Origin: an uncultured Subdoligranulum sp.
GTDB taxonomy: Bacteria; Bacillota; Clostridia; Oscillospirales; Ruminococcaceae
Length of the DNA: 64,000 nt
Direction: 5' to 3'
Assembly: GCA_945830575.1 (NCBI GenBank)
Contig: CALZZE010000012.1
Coordinates: forward strand, 1 to 64,000
Position numbers and translations under genes: made by a program. Under the pieces are notes generated by a model. It had not been told where the DNA came from. It saw only the letters and a program-made list of their open reading frames with translations, and searched no databases. Within the stretch, counting starts at the first letter, position 1, and each line of letters opens with the position of its first letter. Shown here piece after piece: positions 33,780 to 42,844 of the stretch.

Positions 33780-33792
33780 GGAGGAAGCTGTA

Positions 33793-33882
33793 ATGTCTGG
33801 CGTCAAAAAGAACGACGCACTGTGCTTTTACGCGCTGCTGGCGGTGCGGCTGGCACAGCGGGCCGACAGCAGAACCGCCTGA
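33793..33882 (+). CDS. small ORF (29 aa) after the GH3 remnant
   Basis: MSGVKKNDALCFYALLAVRL then AQRADSRTA, with AAGGAGG 9 nt before the ATG and a terminator 7 bp after the stop. Could be a genuine small protein or the start of a deleted gene. No family recognised. Confidence 0.4.
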   Translation: MSGVKKNDALCFYALLAVRLAQRADSRTA

Positions 33883-33888
33883 TTTTTC

Positions 33889-33916
33889 GCTCCTGCCCCG
33901 GCAACGGGACAGGAGC
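33889..33916 (+). terminator. rho-independent terminator
   Basis: GCTCCTGCCCCG (33889-33900) / CGGGACAGGAGC (33905-33916) with GCAA loop, then ATTTTGT. Confidence 0.8.
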
Positions 33917-34026
33917 ATTTTGTGCTCTGAAATTCAGATAAATTCCTAAAAATGGGGAAAGGCTGTTGACATTTTCAGACAAAAAGCGCTATAATCGAAG
34001 TGGAATCATCCGGAGGAGGTACCGCC

Positions 34027-36075
34027 ATGAGCCAACATCTGCCATTGACTGTCCGCGTTCCCATCGAAGCGGACAACCCGGCCATCTGCCGGGAGGAGAG
34101 CCGCTGCATCAAATGCGGCATGTGCAAGGAGGTCTGCACCCAGGCCATCGGTGTGCATGGTACCTATACGCTGGCCCAGACCGGCGGCCATGCCATCTGC
34201 ATCCACTGCGGGCAGTGCGCAAACGTCTGCCCGCCCGCCAGCATCACCGAAATTTACGAATACCATGCGGTTCGTGAGGCTGTCAAAGACCCGGACAAGG
34301 TGGTCATCGTCAGTACGTCGCCCTCGGTGCGCGCCGCGCTGGGCGAGGAATTCGGCATGCCCAAGGGCAGCTTTGTGCAGGGAAAAATGGTGGCCCTGCT
34401 GCGGGCGCTGGGCGCGGATTATGTGCTGGACACCAGCTTTGCCGCCGACCTCACCATTCTGGAGGAGGCCAGTGAGCTGGTCCGCCGCATCACCACGGGG
34501 GACAGACCGCTGCCGCAGTTCACCAGCTGCTGCCCGGCGTGGATCAAATTCGCCGAGACCTACTTTCCAGAACTGATTCCTAATCTCTCCAGCGCCAAGA
34601 GTCCCCTCGGCATGCAGGGACCGACCATCAAGACCTATTTCGCCCAGAAAATGGGCATTGACCCTAAGAAGATCGTCAACGTGGCGCTGACCCCCTGCAC
34701 CGCCAAAAAGTTCGAGATCCGCCGCCCCGAGATGAACGACGCGGGCAAGCGTCTGGGGGATCCCACCATGCGGGATATGGATCAGGTCATCACCACGCGG
34801 GAGCTGGCGCTCTGGGCCAAAGAGGAGGGCATTGACTTTGCCTCCCTGCCGGACAGCGAGTACGACAGCCTGATGGGCGAAGCCTCCGGCGCGGGCGTGA
34901 TTTTCGGCAACACCGGCGGCGTGATGGAGGCCGCACTGCGCACCGCCTATTTCTTCATCACCGGAGAAAACCCGCCGAAGGAACTGCTGAACCTGCAGCC
35001 GGTGCGCGGGTATGAGGGCATCCGGGAAGCCAGCCTTACCATCAACGGCCTGACCGTAAATGTGGCGGTGGTCTACGGCACCGCCAACGCCCGCAGGATG
35101 ATCGAGCGGGTGCGGGAAGGCAAAAAGCAATATCATTTCATTGAGGTCATGACCTGCCCCGGCGGCTGCATTGGCGGCGGCGGGCAGCCGCGGGACCTCG
35201 AAAACGATGCCGACGACATCCGCAAGGCGCGCATCCAGAGCCTGTATGGGCGGGATGCGGCGATGACCCGGCGTCTCAGCCATGAAAACAGCGAGCTTCA
35301 ACAGCTGTACGGGGAATTCTACGGAAAGCCTTTGAGCGAGCTGGCAGAAATTATGCTGCATACGGCCTATCGCGACCGCAGCAGCGACCTACATCAGGAA
35401 GGAGCAAATCGTATGTCGAAATGGAAATGCAGTGTCTGTGGTTATGTGTATGAGGGCGACGTGCTGCCCGAGGGCTTTACCTGCCCCGTCTGCCGTCAGC
35501 CGGCCTCCGCCTTTAAGAAGGTCGAGGAGGTTCCCGCCGCCGGCGGCAACCCCTATGCCGGAACCAAGACCGAGAAGAACCTGCAGGAGGCTTTCGCCGG
35601 TGAGAGCCAGGCCCGCAACAAGTACACCTACTTTGCGAAGGTCGCCCAGCAGGAGGGCTATGAGGAGATGGCCGAGTTGTTCCTCAAGACTGCCCGCAAC
35701 GAGCAGGAGCACGCCCGCGTCTGGTTCCAGGAGCTGGGCCACATCGGCAATACCGCCGAGAACCTGCTGGCCGCCGCGGAGGGCGAGAACTACGAGTGGA
35801 CCGATATGTATGACCGCATGGCCCGCGAGGCGGACGAGGAAGGCTTCCATGAGCTGGCCGAGAAGTTCCGCAAGGTGGGCGCCATCGAGAAGCGCCATGA
35901 GGAGCGCTACCGCAAGCTGCTGAACGATGTCAAGATCAAGCAGGTGTTCGAGAAGAGCAGCCTGACCATCTGGGAGTGCCGTGTCTGCGGCCACATCGTG
36001 GTGGGAACCAAGGCTCCGGAGGTCTGCCCCGTGTGCAGCTACAGCCAGTCCTACTTTGAAGTTCACAAAATCTGA
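34027..36075 (+). CDS. [FeFe]-hydrogenase (group B type) fused to rubredoxin-rubrerythrin
   Basis: 682 aa. Two [4Fe-4S] ferredoxin motifs ([11 protein letters not shown] about 27-37; [11 protein letters not shown] about 58-68). H-cluster motifs TSCCPAW (about 166), TPCTAKKFE (about 222) and [16 protein letters not shown] (about 380) indicate a complete active site of group B type. From residue 463: rubredoxin ([10 protein letters not shown]...CPVC), ferritin-like diiron domain ([23 protein letters not shown]) and a terminal rubredoxin-like knot ([10 protein letters not shown]...CPVC), as in NADH peroxidase/rubrerythrin. AAGGAGC and an ATG (35413) lie exactly at the joint, so the second half may also be made alone. 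Confidence 0.88.
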   Translation: MSQHLPLTVRVPIEADNPAICREESRCIKCGMCKEVCTQAIGVHGTYTLAQTGGHAICIHCGQCANVCPPASITEIYEYHAVREAVKDPDKVVIVSTSPSVRAALGEEFGMPKGSFVQGKMVALLRALGADYVLDTSFAADLTILEEASELVRRITTGDRPLPQFTSCCPAWIKFAETYFPELIPNLSSAKSPLGMQGPTIKTYFAQKMGIDPKKIVNVALTPCTAKKFEIRRPEMNDAGKRLGDPTMRDMDQVITTRELALWAKEEGIDFASLPDSEYDSLMGEASGAGVIFGNTGGVMEAALRTAYFFITGENPPKELLNLQPVRGYEGIREASLTINGLTVNVAVVYGTANARRMIERVREGKKQYHFIEVMTCPGGCIGGGGQPRDLENDADDIRKARIQSLYGRDAAMTRRLSHENSELQQLYGEFYGKPLSELAEIMLHTAYRDRSSDLHQEGANRMSKWKCSVCGYVYEGDVLPEGFTCPVCRQPASAFKKVEEVPAAGGNPYAGTKTEKNLQEAFAGESQARNKYTYFAKVAQQEGYEEMAELFLKTARNEQEHARVWFQELGHIGNTAENLLAAAEGENYEWTDMYDRMAREADEEGFHELAEKFRKVGAIEKRHEERYRKLLNDVKIKQVFEKSSLTIWECRVCGHIVVGTKAPEVCPVCSYSQSYFEVHKI

Positions 36076-36086
36076 GTGATTACAGA

Positions 36087-36121
36087 AAATACGCCGCAGG
36101 CATCGCCCTGCGGCGTATTTT
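36087..36121 (+). terminator. rho-independent terminator
   Basis: AAATACGCCGCAGG / CCTGCGGCGTATTT stem (36087-36100 / 36107-36120), CATCGC loop, T-run into 36124. Confidence 0.9.
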
Positions 36122-36207
36122 TTGTGGCTCTCTACGATGCGTTGATTGTGCTTTCGGGAAAATGGCTCTATAATGGGAGCAGTCGAAAAAATACAAAGGA
36201 GAGTACA

Positions 36208-36383
36208 ATGGATCAAAGGAAAATGGGCACTATCTGTCCTTTGCGGCGCTGCTGACGGGGGATTCCGTCATCCTGCGAAAAGTCTATCCGGAATGGGATC
36301 TGCAGCTGCGGATCCCCATGCTGGCCCACGGCACGCTGCTCTGGTATTGCACACGAGACGGCCTGTTTTACCAGTACGTGTGA
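36208..36383 (+). pseudogene. frameshifted small gene remnant
   Basis: A ribosome site (AAAGGAG) and ATG at 36208 are followed within 15 codons by a frame change. The downstream frame reads YLSFAALLTGDSVILRKVYP then WDLQLRIPMLAHGTLLWYC and ends at 36383. Start and end are out of frame by 2 nt. No family confidently assigned. Confidence 0.45.
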
Positions 36384-36392
36384 CGGGCCGCA

Positions 36393-36575
36393 CTATTTCT
36401 GCGCGGCAAATTCATAGGCCTGCGCCAGCCACGCAAACAGCTCCTCGTCCAGATCGGATGGCTGGCTGATGACAAAATGCGTTGTCCACCGCCCGGGGTA
36501 CGGTTCGGTCTTGGCGGCAACGCGCCCGGACTCCAGTGGGTAGGGAAGGCCGAGAGTCAGCACAAAGAAGGAACA
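36393..36575 (-). pseudogene. DUF5655-like C-terminal fragment
   Basis: Minus-strand frame reading LTLGLPYPLESGRVAAKTEP, then PGRWTTHFVISQPSDLDEEL and stop. It resembles the end of DUF5655-domain proteins; the amino-terminal part is gone (a stop codon lies just upstream in frame). This and its neighbours show that 36.1-37.7 kb has lost several genes. Confidence 0.5.
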
Positions 36576-36617
36576 GACGGTTCTGTTTCAGCAGCTCGAC
36601 CCACAGGAGGAACCAAC

Positions 36618-37322
36618 ATGAAAATCCGAAAAGCGTCCAAAATCATGGGCCTTGTCCTGCTGCTGGCGGCGGCCTGCTTTGCGGCGGGACGCTACAGCTG
36701 GCGGCTGTGGGGCTTTGCCGCCTGCCAGAGCGCCGGCATCGAGACCGTGGAAGTCAGCGAGAGCGCCGTGCACATCACGGGGTTTTATCCGGGGTCGTTT
36801 CCCAGCGGCTTCTGCGGCTATTACGCGCAGGAGCGGGACGGCGCGCTGTATGTGGGGTTCCGGTTCGGTGACATCGCGGGCTTTTTTGAGACAGGGGACT
36901 TTGACATTATGATCCCGGTGAAAGGGGACATCAGCCGGGTGGTCATGAAAAGCAGTCAGGCCGAGACGGAGCTTTGGAACCGGGATGCCGGCTTTGTGCT
37001 CCAGTCGGAGCAGTACGGCGTTTTCGTCAGGCTGGAGCAAAACGATGTGTATGCGGTAACCATGTCCTATGAGGGATTCAGCGGCGGGCCGGCCTGCCCG
37101 GACGGGATGGCGTGGGAGAGCGGACAATTCCTTTTCATGGACAACGACATCATGATGGTTGCCAAAGACACAGGAGCGCCTGTGCCGTTCATCGTGACCG
37201 TGCGGGGTGCGGATGGGACGGTGCTGGCGGAGGGGAACTTCCAATTTGAGGTGGAACAGGAAAAACTGTTTTTGACCTTCACCGCGGACGGAAAAATCGA
37301 GGAAACCTATGCGGCTCCCTGA
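36618..37322 (+). CDS. hypothetical membrane-anchored/secreted protein
   Basis: 234 aa. N-terminal signal-anchor (KIMGLVLLLAAACFAAGRYS) and an extracellular beta-rich domain with many aromatic and acidic residues. ATG with AGGAGGAACCAAC upstream. No family recognised; no partner gene nearby. Confidence 0.7.
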   Translation: MKIRKASKIMGLVLLLAAACFAAGRYSWRLWGFAACQSAGIETVEVSESAVHITGFYPGSFPSGFCGYYAQERDGALYVGFRFGDIAGFFETGDFDIMIPVKGDISRVVMKSSQAETELWNRDAGFVLQSEQYGVFVRLEQNDVYAVTMSYEGFSGGPACPDGMAWESGQFLFMDNDIMMVAKDTGAPVPFIVTVRGADGTVLAEGNFQFEVEQEKLFLTFTADGKIEETYAAP

Positions 37323-37421
37323 CCGGAAAATGACCTGCCGCGCCGTATGATTCTTTGTACTGAGCAGCAAAAAGGACCGCTATGTGAGCGTGTATTTTGA
37401 CGGCGAGCGGTCACTTTCTCG

Positions 37422-37625
37422 GTGCGCGTGACGGGCGGCGAGATCGCCATGGCATCCGTCAAGACCCGCACCGATATCCCCAAGAACAAAATTTTTGATG
37501 TGATGGCGGAAATCCGCGCCGTCACCATCCCCGCGCCGGTGGCGCTGGGGCAGGTCATCCTGCCGGATGCCGCCCACACCGGCGTGGCGGTCATCGCCAC
37601 CAAGGCGGTGGACGCAGCAGAGTAA
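37422..37625 (+). pseudogene. DUF1667-family C-terminal remnant
   Basis: Reads VTGGEIAMASVKTRTDIPKN then KIFDVMAEIRAVTIPAPVAL and DAAHTGVAVIATK: the second half of DUF1667 proteins, which usually accompany a glycerol-3-phosphate dehydrogenase. The CxxC-rich first half is missing, and the preceding bases (37355-37420) read in a different frame as an unrelated fragment. Broken gene. Confidence 0.6.
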
Positions 37626-37734
37626 CGCTCTGAATCACAAAAGGCCGCTGCATTCGGTGCGGCGGCCTTTTCCCTTGCTATTTTGCACCGCGGATGCTAC
37701 AATGGGGCAAAGGAAAACGGAGGAGCGGTGCGGT

Positions 37735-38658
37735 ATGGAAATCAAAACAGTGGCAGTCATGGGTGCGGGGGCCGTCGGCGGCTATTTCCTCTGGGGGCTG
37801 CGCCAAAAGCTGGCGGAAAACCTGTGGGTGGTGGCGCAGGGCGGCCGCGCCCGTCAGCTGCAGGAACAGGGATTGTACATCAACGGCGAGCGGATGCCGC
37901 TGCATCTGCGCACCCCGGAGCAGGCCCGCGGGGCGGATCTGCTGCTGGTGGCCACCAAGTACGGTGCATTGGAAGAGGCACTGCCGGACATTGCCGCCGT
38001 GGCCGACGGCCATACGGTGGTGATGAGCCTGCTCAACGGCGTCAACAGCGAGGATGTGATCGCCGGGGCGGTGGGGCGTCAGGCGGTGCTGCCCGCGTTC
38101 ATGAAAATCGCATCGGAGCGCCGGGGCAACGCGGTGTTCTTTGATGCACAGAACACGGCGGGACTGTACTACGGCGAACCGGACAGCCCGGCCGTCAGCG
38201 ACCGGATGCGGGCGGTGGCGGCGCTGCTGGACGGCACGCTGCTGCACTATCATATGGTGGAGGACATCCAGCGGCAGATCTGGTTCAAGTACGCGCTGAA
38301 CGTCAGCCAGAATCTGCCGCAGGCGGTTCTGGGCGTGGGGGTCGGCGCGTATGCCGACAGCGTTCACGCGGCGTATCTGCGGGACACGTTGCGGGGGGAG
38401 GTGGCGGCGCTGGCGGCGGCCAAAGGCATCGACATTGCCGCCCCCGGCGAGGTGGGCACCACAAGCCCCTCTGCCAAGCGGGCGCGGTATTCCACCCTGC
38501 AGGATCTGGACGCTGGCCGTCACACCGAGGTGGACCTGTTTGCCGGGGCGGCGGTGGAGATGGGCCGGGAACTGGGCGTTCCCACGCCCTGCTGCGAATT
38601 TGTTTTGCATCTCCTCCACGCGCTGGAAGAGAAAAACGACGGCCGGTTTGATTATTAA
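37735..38658 (+). CDS. 2-dehydropantoate 2-reductase family (ApbA/PanE)
   Basis: 307 aa. NADP-binding GAGAVGGYFLWGL at the N-terminus, LLVATKYGALEEAL, catalytic Lys in WFKYALNVSQN and C-terminal helical domain with S-A-K pattern. Could make pantoate or be one of the ketopantoate-reductase-like paralogues acting on other 2-keto acids. GGAGGAG before the ATG; monocistronic. Confidence 0.85.
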   Translation: MEIKTVAVMGAGAVGGYFLWGLRQKLAENLWVVAQGGRARQLQEQGLYINGERMPLHLRTPEQARGADLLLVATKYGALEEALPDIAAVADGHTVVMSLLNGVNSEDVIAGAVGRQAVLPAFMKIASERRGNAVFFDAQNTAGLYYGEPDSPAVSDRMRAVAALLDGTLLHYHMVEDIQRQIWFKYALNVSQNLPQAVLGVGVGAYADSVHAAYLRDTLRGEVAALAAAKGIDIAAPGEVGTTSPSAKRARYSTLQDLDAGRHTEVDLFAGAAVEMGRELGVPTPCCEFVLHLLHALEEKNDGRFDY

Positions 38659-38742
38659 GGCATCGGCGCACCTTTTCCTGCCTGTCCCTTGCTTTTGCGC
38701 CGGCGATATGGTAAAATACTACATAAATACAGAGAATAAGGG

Positions 38743-39453
38743 ATGAAACAAAAGAGAATGGTTGGTACAGTACAGGAAGCCGTCTATGAGGAACTGAAAA
38801 AGGGAATCATGACGCTGAAACTGGAACCGGGATGTGAGATCAGCACGCAGGAGATCGCCAAAAAACTGAACGTCAGCCGGACGCCGGTCCGGGAGGCGTT
38901 TATCCGCCTGCAGAGGGAGGGACTGGTGGAGTCCATTCCCCAGCGGGGGACGGTGGTGTCCCGCATTGATTTGAAGCGGGTGGAGCAGGAGCGCTTTATC
39001 CGGGAATGTCTGGAGCTGGCTGTGGTGCAGCCCTTTCTGGAAAAGTGTACGCCGGAACATTTTGCGATGCTGCATCAATTTCTGGAGGAGCAGCGGCAGT
39101 TCTGCCGTGACAGGAATTTCGCGGAATTTGTCCACAGCGACAACCGGATGCACAAGCTGTTTTTCACGGTGGCCGGGCAGGAGCTGGCCTGGGACACCAT
39201 CAGCAACGTGACGGGGCATTACTACCGCATCCGCATTCTAACGGTGCAGAACGAAAAAACCATTCAGGGTACCCTGCGCCAGCATGAGGAGATTGTCCGT
39301 CTGATGGAGGAGGGACGGAGCAAGGATGCCCGGGAGGAAATGTCCGTCCATGTGAAAAAACTGAACTACGAGAAGATGGAGCTGGTTCAGCAGAACGCCG
39401 ACTATTTTGTCAGCGGCGAGGAACCCACCGGCCTCCAGATCGGGAGCCTGTAA
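38743..39453 (+). CDS. GntR-family (FCD) transcriptional regulator
   Basis: 236 aa. N-terminal winged helix (VYEELKKGIMTLKLEPGCEI, then VSRTPVREAFIRLQREG), and a C-terminal all-helical FCD ligand domain with metal-binding His/Asp pattern. Located just before the second TRAP/sugar-acid operon, whose promoter region contains two long CTAACATG palindromes; FCD regulators commonly respond to hexuronates or aldonates (UxuR, ExuR and GntR relatives). Likely its repressor. Confidence 0.9.
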   Translation: MKQKRMVGTVQEAVYEELKKGIMTLKLEPGCEISTQEIAKKLNVSRTPVREAFIRLQREGLVESIPQRGTVVSRIDLKRVEQERFIRECLELAVVQPFLEKCTPEHFAMLHQFLEEQRQFCRDRNFAEFVHSDNRMHKLFFTVAGQELAWDTISNVTGHYYRIRILTVQNEKTIQGTLRQHEEIVRLMEEGRSKDAREEMSVHVKKLNYEKMELVQQNADYFVSGEEPTGLQIGSL

Positions 39454-39463
39454 GACGAATGAC

Positions 39464-39500
39464 AGCCCGCCCTTTCGCAATTTTTGCGAGAGGGCGGGCT
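39464..39500 (+). terminator. regulator gene terminator
   Basis: Arms AGCCCGCCC... (39464-39480) and ...GGGCGGGCT (39484-39500), followed by TTTT. Confidence 0.9.
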
Positions 39501-39587
39501 TTTTGTGTGCCAAAAAACAGGGACACCCATGAAAAACCGCGCCTTCGCCGCATGTCACCCCGACGCTATCCCCTTTCCTACCACCAA

Positions 39588-39686
39588 CTAACATGCTAAC
39601 ATATTAGCATGTTAGACAAAAGCGGCCGGATTTTTTTGTGGAACATTGCGGATTGACACTGACATGCTGATATGCTAACATGTTAG
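39588..39686 (+). promoter_or_regulatory. promoter with two 28-bp palindromic operators (GntR/FCD)
   Basis: Operator 1 is a perfect inverted repeat: arms CTAACATGCTAA (39588-39599) and TTAGCATGTTAG (39604-39615), CATA between. Operator 2 (39659-39686) is an imperfect copy ending in CTAACATGTTAG. Promoter: TTGACA (39653-39658), 17-bp spacer, TAACAT (39676-39681); operator 2 covers the spacer and -10. 71 bp separates equivalent positions of the operators. Strong case for direct repression. Confidence 0.8.
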
Positions 39687-39781
39687 TGAAAGAAGGCGCT
39701 CCACACAGGTCAACAGCAGGGAACACCCTGCCGGCTGCTGCAGAAGTCCCTGTGGCGGGAGATGCCCCGAAACAAATGTAG

Positions 39782-39953
39782 GGCAATACCGCACAATTCA
39801 CGGCTGATGCCTTACGCACCGCTACGGCGGCTGCGGCGCACCATCTGCGTCGCAAAAATGCTCGATAATACACAAAGTATTATCTGCGCTTTTTGCTTAG
39901 CAGCTGGCACGCCTCGCTCGCCGTATCGGCACGTAGAATTATGCGGTGTTGCC
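39782..39953. repeat. 172-bp MITE, copy 1
   Basis: Terminal inverted repeats GGCAATACCGCACAATTC at the left and the complement of GGCAACACCGCATAATTC at the right; flanked by GTAG on both sides, a possible 4-bp target duplication. The interior has GATAATAC/GTATTATC pairing. A second, inverted copy lies at 48694-48865. No coding capacity. It sits in the 5' leader of the TRAP operon, between promoter and first gene. Confidence 0.85.
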
Positions 39954-39973
39954 GTAGAAAAAGGAGAATTGTC

Positions 39974-40996
39974 ATGAAAAAACTGATCTCTCTTGCTCTG
40001 GCAGCAACCATGGGCCTGTCTCTGGCGGCCTGCGGCGGTTCCTCCACCTCCACTGCTGGCGCCGAAGCCGGCAAAGACTCCGCCGCCGGCGGCAGCTACA
40101 CCCTCAAGGTCGGCACCGCCCTCACCGAGACCGACCCTCTGTTCATCGCCCTGACCGAGGTTTTTGAGAAGACCGTCGAGGAAAAGACCAACGGCGACGT
40201 GCAGGTGGAAGTTTACTCCGGCTCCCAGCTGGGCAGCGACGAGGACGTTCTGGAGCAGGCCATCGTGGGCGCGGGCGTCGGCATCATCACCGACCCGGGC
40301 CGTCTGAGCAACTACGTCTATGACATCGGCGTGCTGCAGGCTCCCTACATCGTCAGCAGCTATGACGAGGCTCTGAAGCTGTTCGAGACTCCCACCTTCC
40401 AGGAACTGGCCGCTCAGGTGGAGGCGCAGGGCTTCAACATCCTTTCCTTCAACTACTATCAGGGCGAGCGCGAGCTGTTCACCAAGACGCCCGTCACCGG
40501 CCCGGCGGACCTGAAGGGTCTGCGCATCCGCTCCTCCGGCTCTCAGGTCGTCACCTCCACGCTGGAGGCCATGGGCGCCAACACCACCGTTCTGGCCTGG
40601 TCCGAGGCGTATCAGGCGCTGCAGCAGCAGGTCATCGAGGGCGTTGAGGTCCACCTGTCCGCCGCTGTCGGCTCCTCCATGCAGGAAGTCACCAAGTATC
40701 TGGCCTTCACCGGTCATCAGCAGCTGCTCACCGGTCTGGTCATCTCCGACGCCTGGTTCCAGAAGCTGCCCGCCGAGTACCAGCAGATCCTGAAGGATGC
40801 CTCCTACGAGGCCGGCAAGAGCGCCTCCGAAAACGTCATCGCCAAGAATGACGAGTACCTCAAGACCCTCACCGACGGCGGCATCGAGGTCGTGGACTGT
40901 GACGTGGAGGCCTTCAAGACTGCCTGCGACAAGGCCTACGAGGTTCTGAAATACACCGAGATCAAGGCCAAGCTGGATGCTGACATGGGCCGCTGA
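39974..40996 (+). CDS. dctP: TRAP transporter substrate-binding lipoprotein (DctP family), second system
   Basis: 340 aa. Lipobox LAAC after a 20-residue signal, then the DctP fold with PADLKGLRIRSSGSQV and AWSEAYQALQQQVIEGVE. Receptor for a sugar acid; first gene of the operon, AAGGAG 8 nt upstream. Only moderately similar to the 17006 receptor, so a different ligand is likely. Confidence 0.93.
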   Translation: MKKLISLALAATMGLSLAACGGSSTSTAGAEAGKDSAAGGSYTLKVGTALTETDPLFIALTEVFEKTVEEKTNGDVQVEVYSGSQLGSDEDVLEQAIVGAGVGIITDPGRLSNYVYDIGVLQAPYIVSSYDEALKLFETPTFQELAAQVEAQGFNILSFNYYQGERELFTKTPVTGPADLKGLRIRSSGSQVVTSTLEAMGANTTVLAWSEAYQALQQQVIEGVEVHLSAAVGSSMQEVTKYLAFTGHQQLLTGLVISDAWFQKLPAEYQQILKDASYEAGKSASENVIAKNDEYLKTLTDGGIEVVDCDVEAFKTACDKAYEVLKYTEIKAKLDADMGR

Positions 40997-41026
40997 TCTC
41001 TCCCGGCTCTGATTTGAGGTGGAACT

Positions 41027-41539
41027 ATGTTCAAAAAATTTGAGGATATTCTGACCAAGATCGAAACGGCGGTCGTGTGCTTTGGCCTGATGCTGCTGAT
41101 CGTGACGGTTTTCGCGGCGGCGGTCCTGCGATTCTTCGGAATCGATATGTCCATCTCCACCGACCTTGCCCAGCTCACCTTCGCATGGGTCAGCTTCATC
41201 GGCGCCGATCTGGCCATGCGCTCCGACCGGCACATGGGCGTGGACATGCTCACCGCAAAGCTCCCGCTGGCGGTACAGAACGGCATCTACCTGTTCAACT
41301 ACCTGCTCATTCTGGGCTTCCTCATCTTCGCGGTGCGCTACGGCATCGACCTGTGCATCGTCAACGCGGCCCGTAAGTACAACACCCTGTACATCAGTTA
41401 CTCCTTCGCCACCGCCAGCTGCCCTGTGGGCTGCGGCCTGATGTGCATCTCCGCTGTCAAGCACATCGTACAGTATGTGCGCAACATCGTCAAAAACGAT
41501 TACAGCAGCCTTGTGAAAAAGGAGGGCGTTGAAGCATGA
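41027..41539 (+). CDS. dctQ: TRAP transporter small permease (DctQ family), second system
   Basis: 170 aa, four helices, family patterns STDLAQLTFAWVSFIGADLA and RSDRHMGVDM. Overlaps the large permease start by 4 nt. Confidence 0.9.
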   Translation: MFKKFEDILTKIETAVVCFGLMLLIVTVFAAAVLRFFGIDMSISTDLAQLTFAWVSFIGADLAMRSDRHMGVDMLTAKLPLAVQNGIYLFNYLLILGFLIFAVRYGIDLCIVNAARKYNTLYISYSFATASCPVGCGLMCISAVKHIVQYVRNIVKNDYSSLVKKEGVEA

Positions 41540-42822
41540 TCATCCTTGGCATTACCTTTGTCGTTCTGCTGGCTATCGGCATGCCGGTCGCCTTTACGGT
41601 GGGCCTGTCCGCCCTGTCCTTCTTCGTGACAGAGGGCGTTCCGGTGCAGATCGTTGTCCAGAAAATGGTCAGCGCCACCCAGTCCTTCTCTCTGCTGGCC
41701 GTGCCCTTCTTCGTTCTCGCGGGCAACCTGATGAACGAGACCGGCATCACCTCCCGCCTCATCAAGTTCTGCAATCTGGTCACCGGCCACATGCGGGGCG
41801 GTCTGGCGCAGGTCTCGGTGCTGCTGTCCTGCCTGATGGGCGGCATCTCCGGCTCCGCCACGGCGGACGCCGCCATGGAGAGCCGCATCCTCGGCCCTGA
41901 CATGGAAAAGCGCGGCTACTCCAAGGGCTTTACCGCAGCCATTCTGGCCATGGGCGGCCTCATCACCTCCACCATTCCTCCCAGCCTAGGCCTCATCCTC
42001 TACGGCGTCACCGGCGAGGTCTCCATCGGCCGCCTGTTCTTAGCGGGTCTGGTTCCCGGCGTTCTCATGACGCTGGTGCTGATGTTCGCGGTGGACCGCA
42101 TCTCCAAAAAGCGCAACTACGCCCCCGAGCATGAAAAGTTCCCCAGCCTTGGCGAAGTGTTCAAGGGCCTGCTGGACAACATCTGGGCGCTGATGTTCCC
42201 CGTCATCCTCATCGTGGGCATCCGGTTCGGCATCTTCACCCCCTCGGAGGCCGGCGCCTTCGCAGTGGTCTACGCGCTGGTGGTGGGCATGTTCATCTAC
42301 CGCGAGCTGACCGTCAAAAAGCTGATGGAATGTCTCGCCACCACGGCGGTGGATCTGGCGGTCATCATGTTCATCATCATCTGCTCCAATGCCTTCGGCT
42401 ACGCCATCGTCACCGGACAGCTGCCCCAGACGCTGGCCCGCGTCATCACGGCGGTCTCCGATAACAAGTACGTGATCCTGCTCATCGTCATGCTGTTCGT
42501 CTTCTTCGTGGGCATGTTCATGGAGGCCACCGCCAACGTGCTGCTGCTCACCCCCATCTTCCTGCCCATCATCATGAGCTTCGGCTGGGATCCCGTCCAC
42601 TTCGGCGTCATGTACATGATCCTCATCACCATGGGCGGCATGACGCCCCCCATCGGCGTCACCATGTACACCACCTGCTCCATACTGGACTGCTCGGTGG
42701 AAACCTACACCAAAGAATCCATCCCCTTCATCGTATCCATCATCGTGCTGCTGGTGCTGCTGGCAGCCTTCCCGCAGCTGACGCTGTTCCTGCCCAATCT
42801 GGTCTACGGCGTTGCAGCCTGA
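41536..42822 (+). CDS. dctM: TRAP transporter large permease (DctM family), second system
   Basis: 428 aa polytopic membrane protein with LLAVPFFVLAGNLMNETG, SGSATADAAMESRILGP, TIPPSLGLILYG and GGMTPPIGVTMY. Same length as the first system's DctM and clearly homologous, but not a recent copy. Confidence 0.93.
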   Translation: MIILGITFVVLLAIGMPVAFTVGLSALSFFVTEGVPVQIVVQKMVSATQSFSLLAVPFFVLAGNLMNETGITSRLIKFCNLVTGHMRGGLAQVSVLLSCLMGGISGSATADAAMESRILGPDMEKRGYSKGFTAAILAMGGLITSTIPPSLGLILYGVTGEVSIGRLFLAGLVPGVLMTLVLMFAVDRISKKRNYAPEHEKFPSLGEVFKGLLDNIWALMFPVILIVGIRFGIFTPSEAGAFAVVYALVVGMFIYRELTVKKLMECLATTAVDLAVIMFIIICSNAFGYAIVTGQLPQTLARVITAVSDNKYVILLIVMLFVFFVGMFMEATANVLLLTPIFLPIIMSFGWDPVHFGVMYMILITMGGMTPPIGVTMYTTCSILDCSVETYTKESIPFIVSIIVLLVLLAAFPQLTLFLPNLVYGVAA

Positions 42823-42844
42823 TTAACAGAAAAGGAGAAGTATT

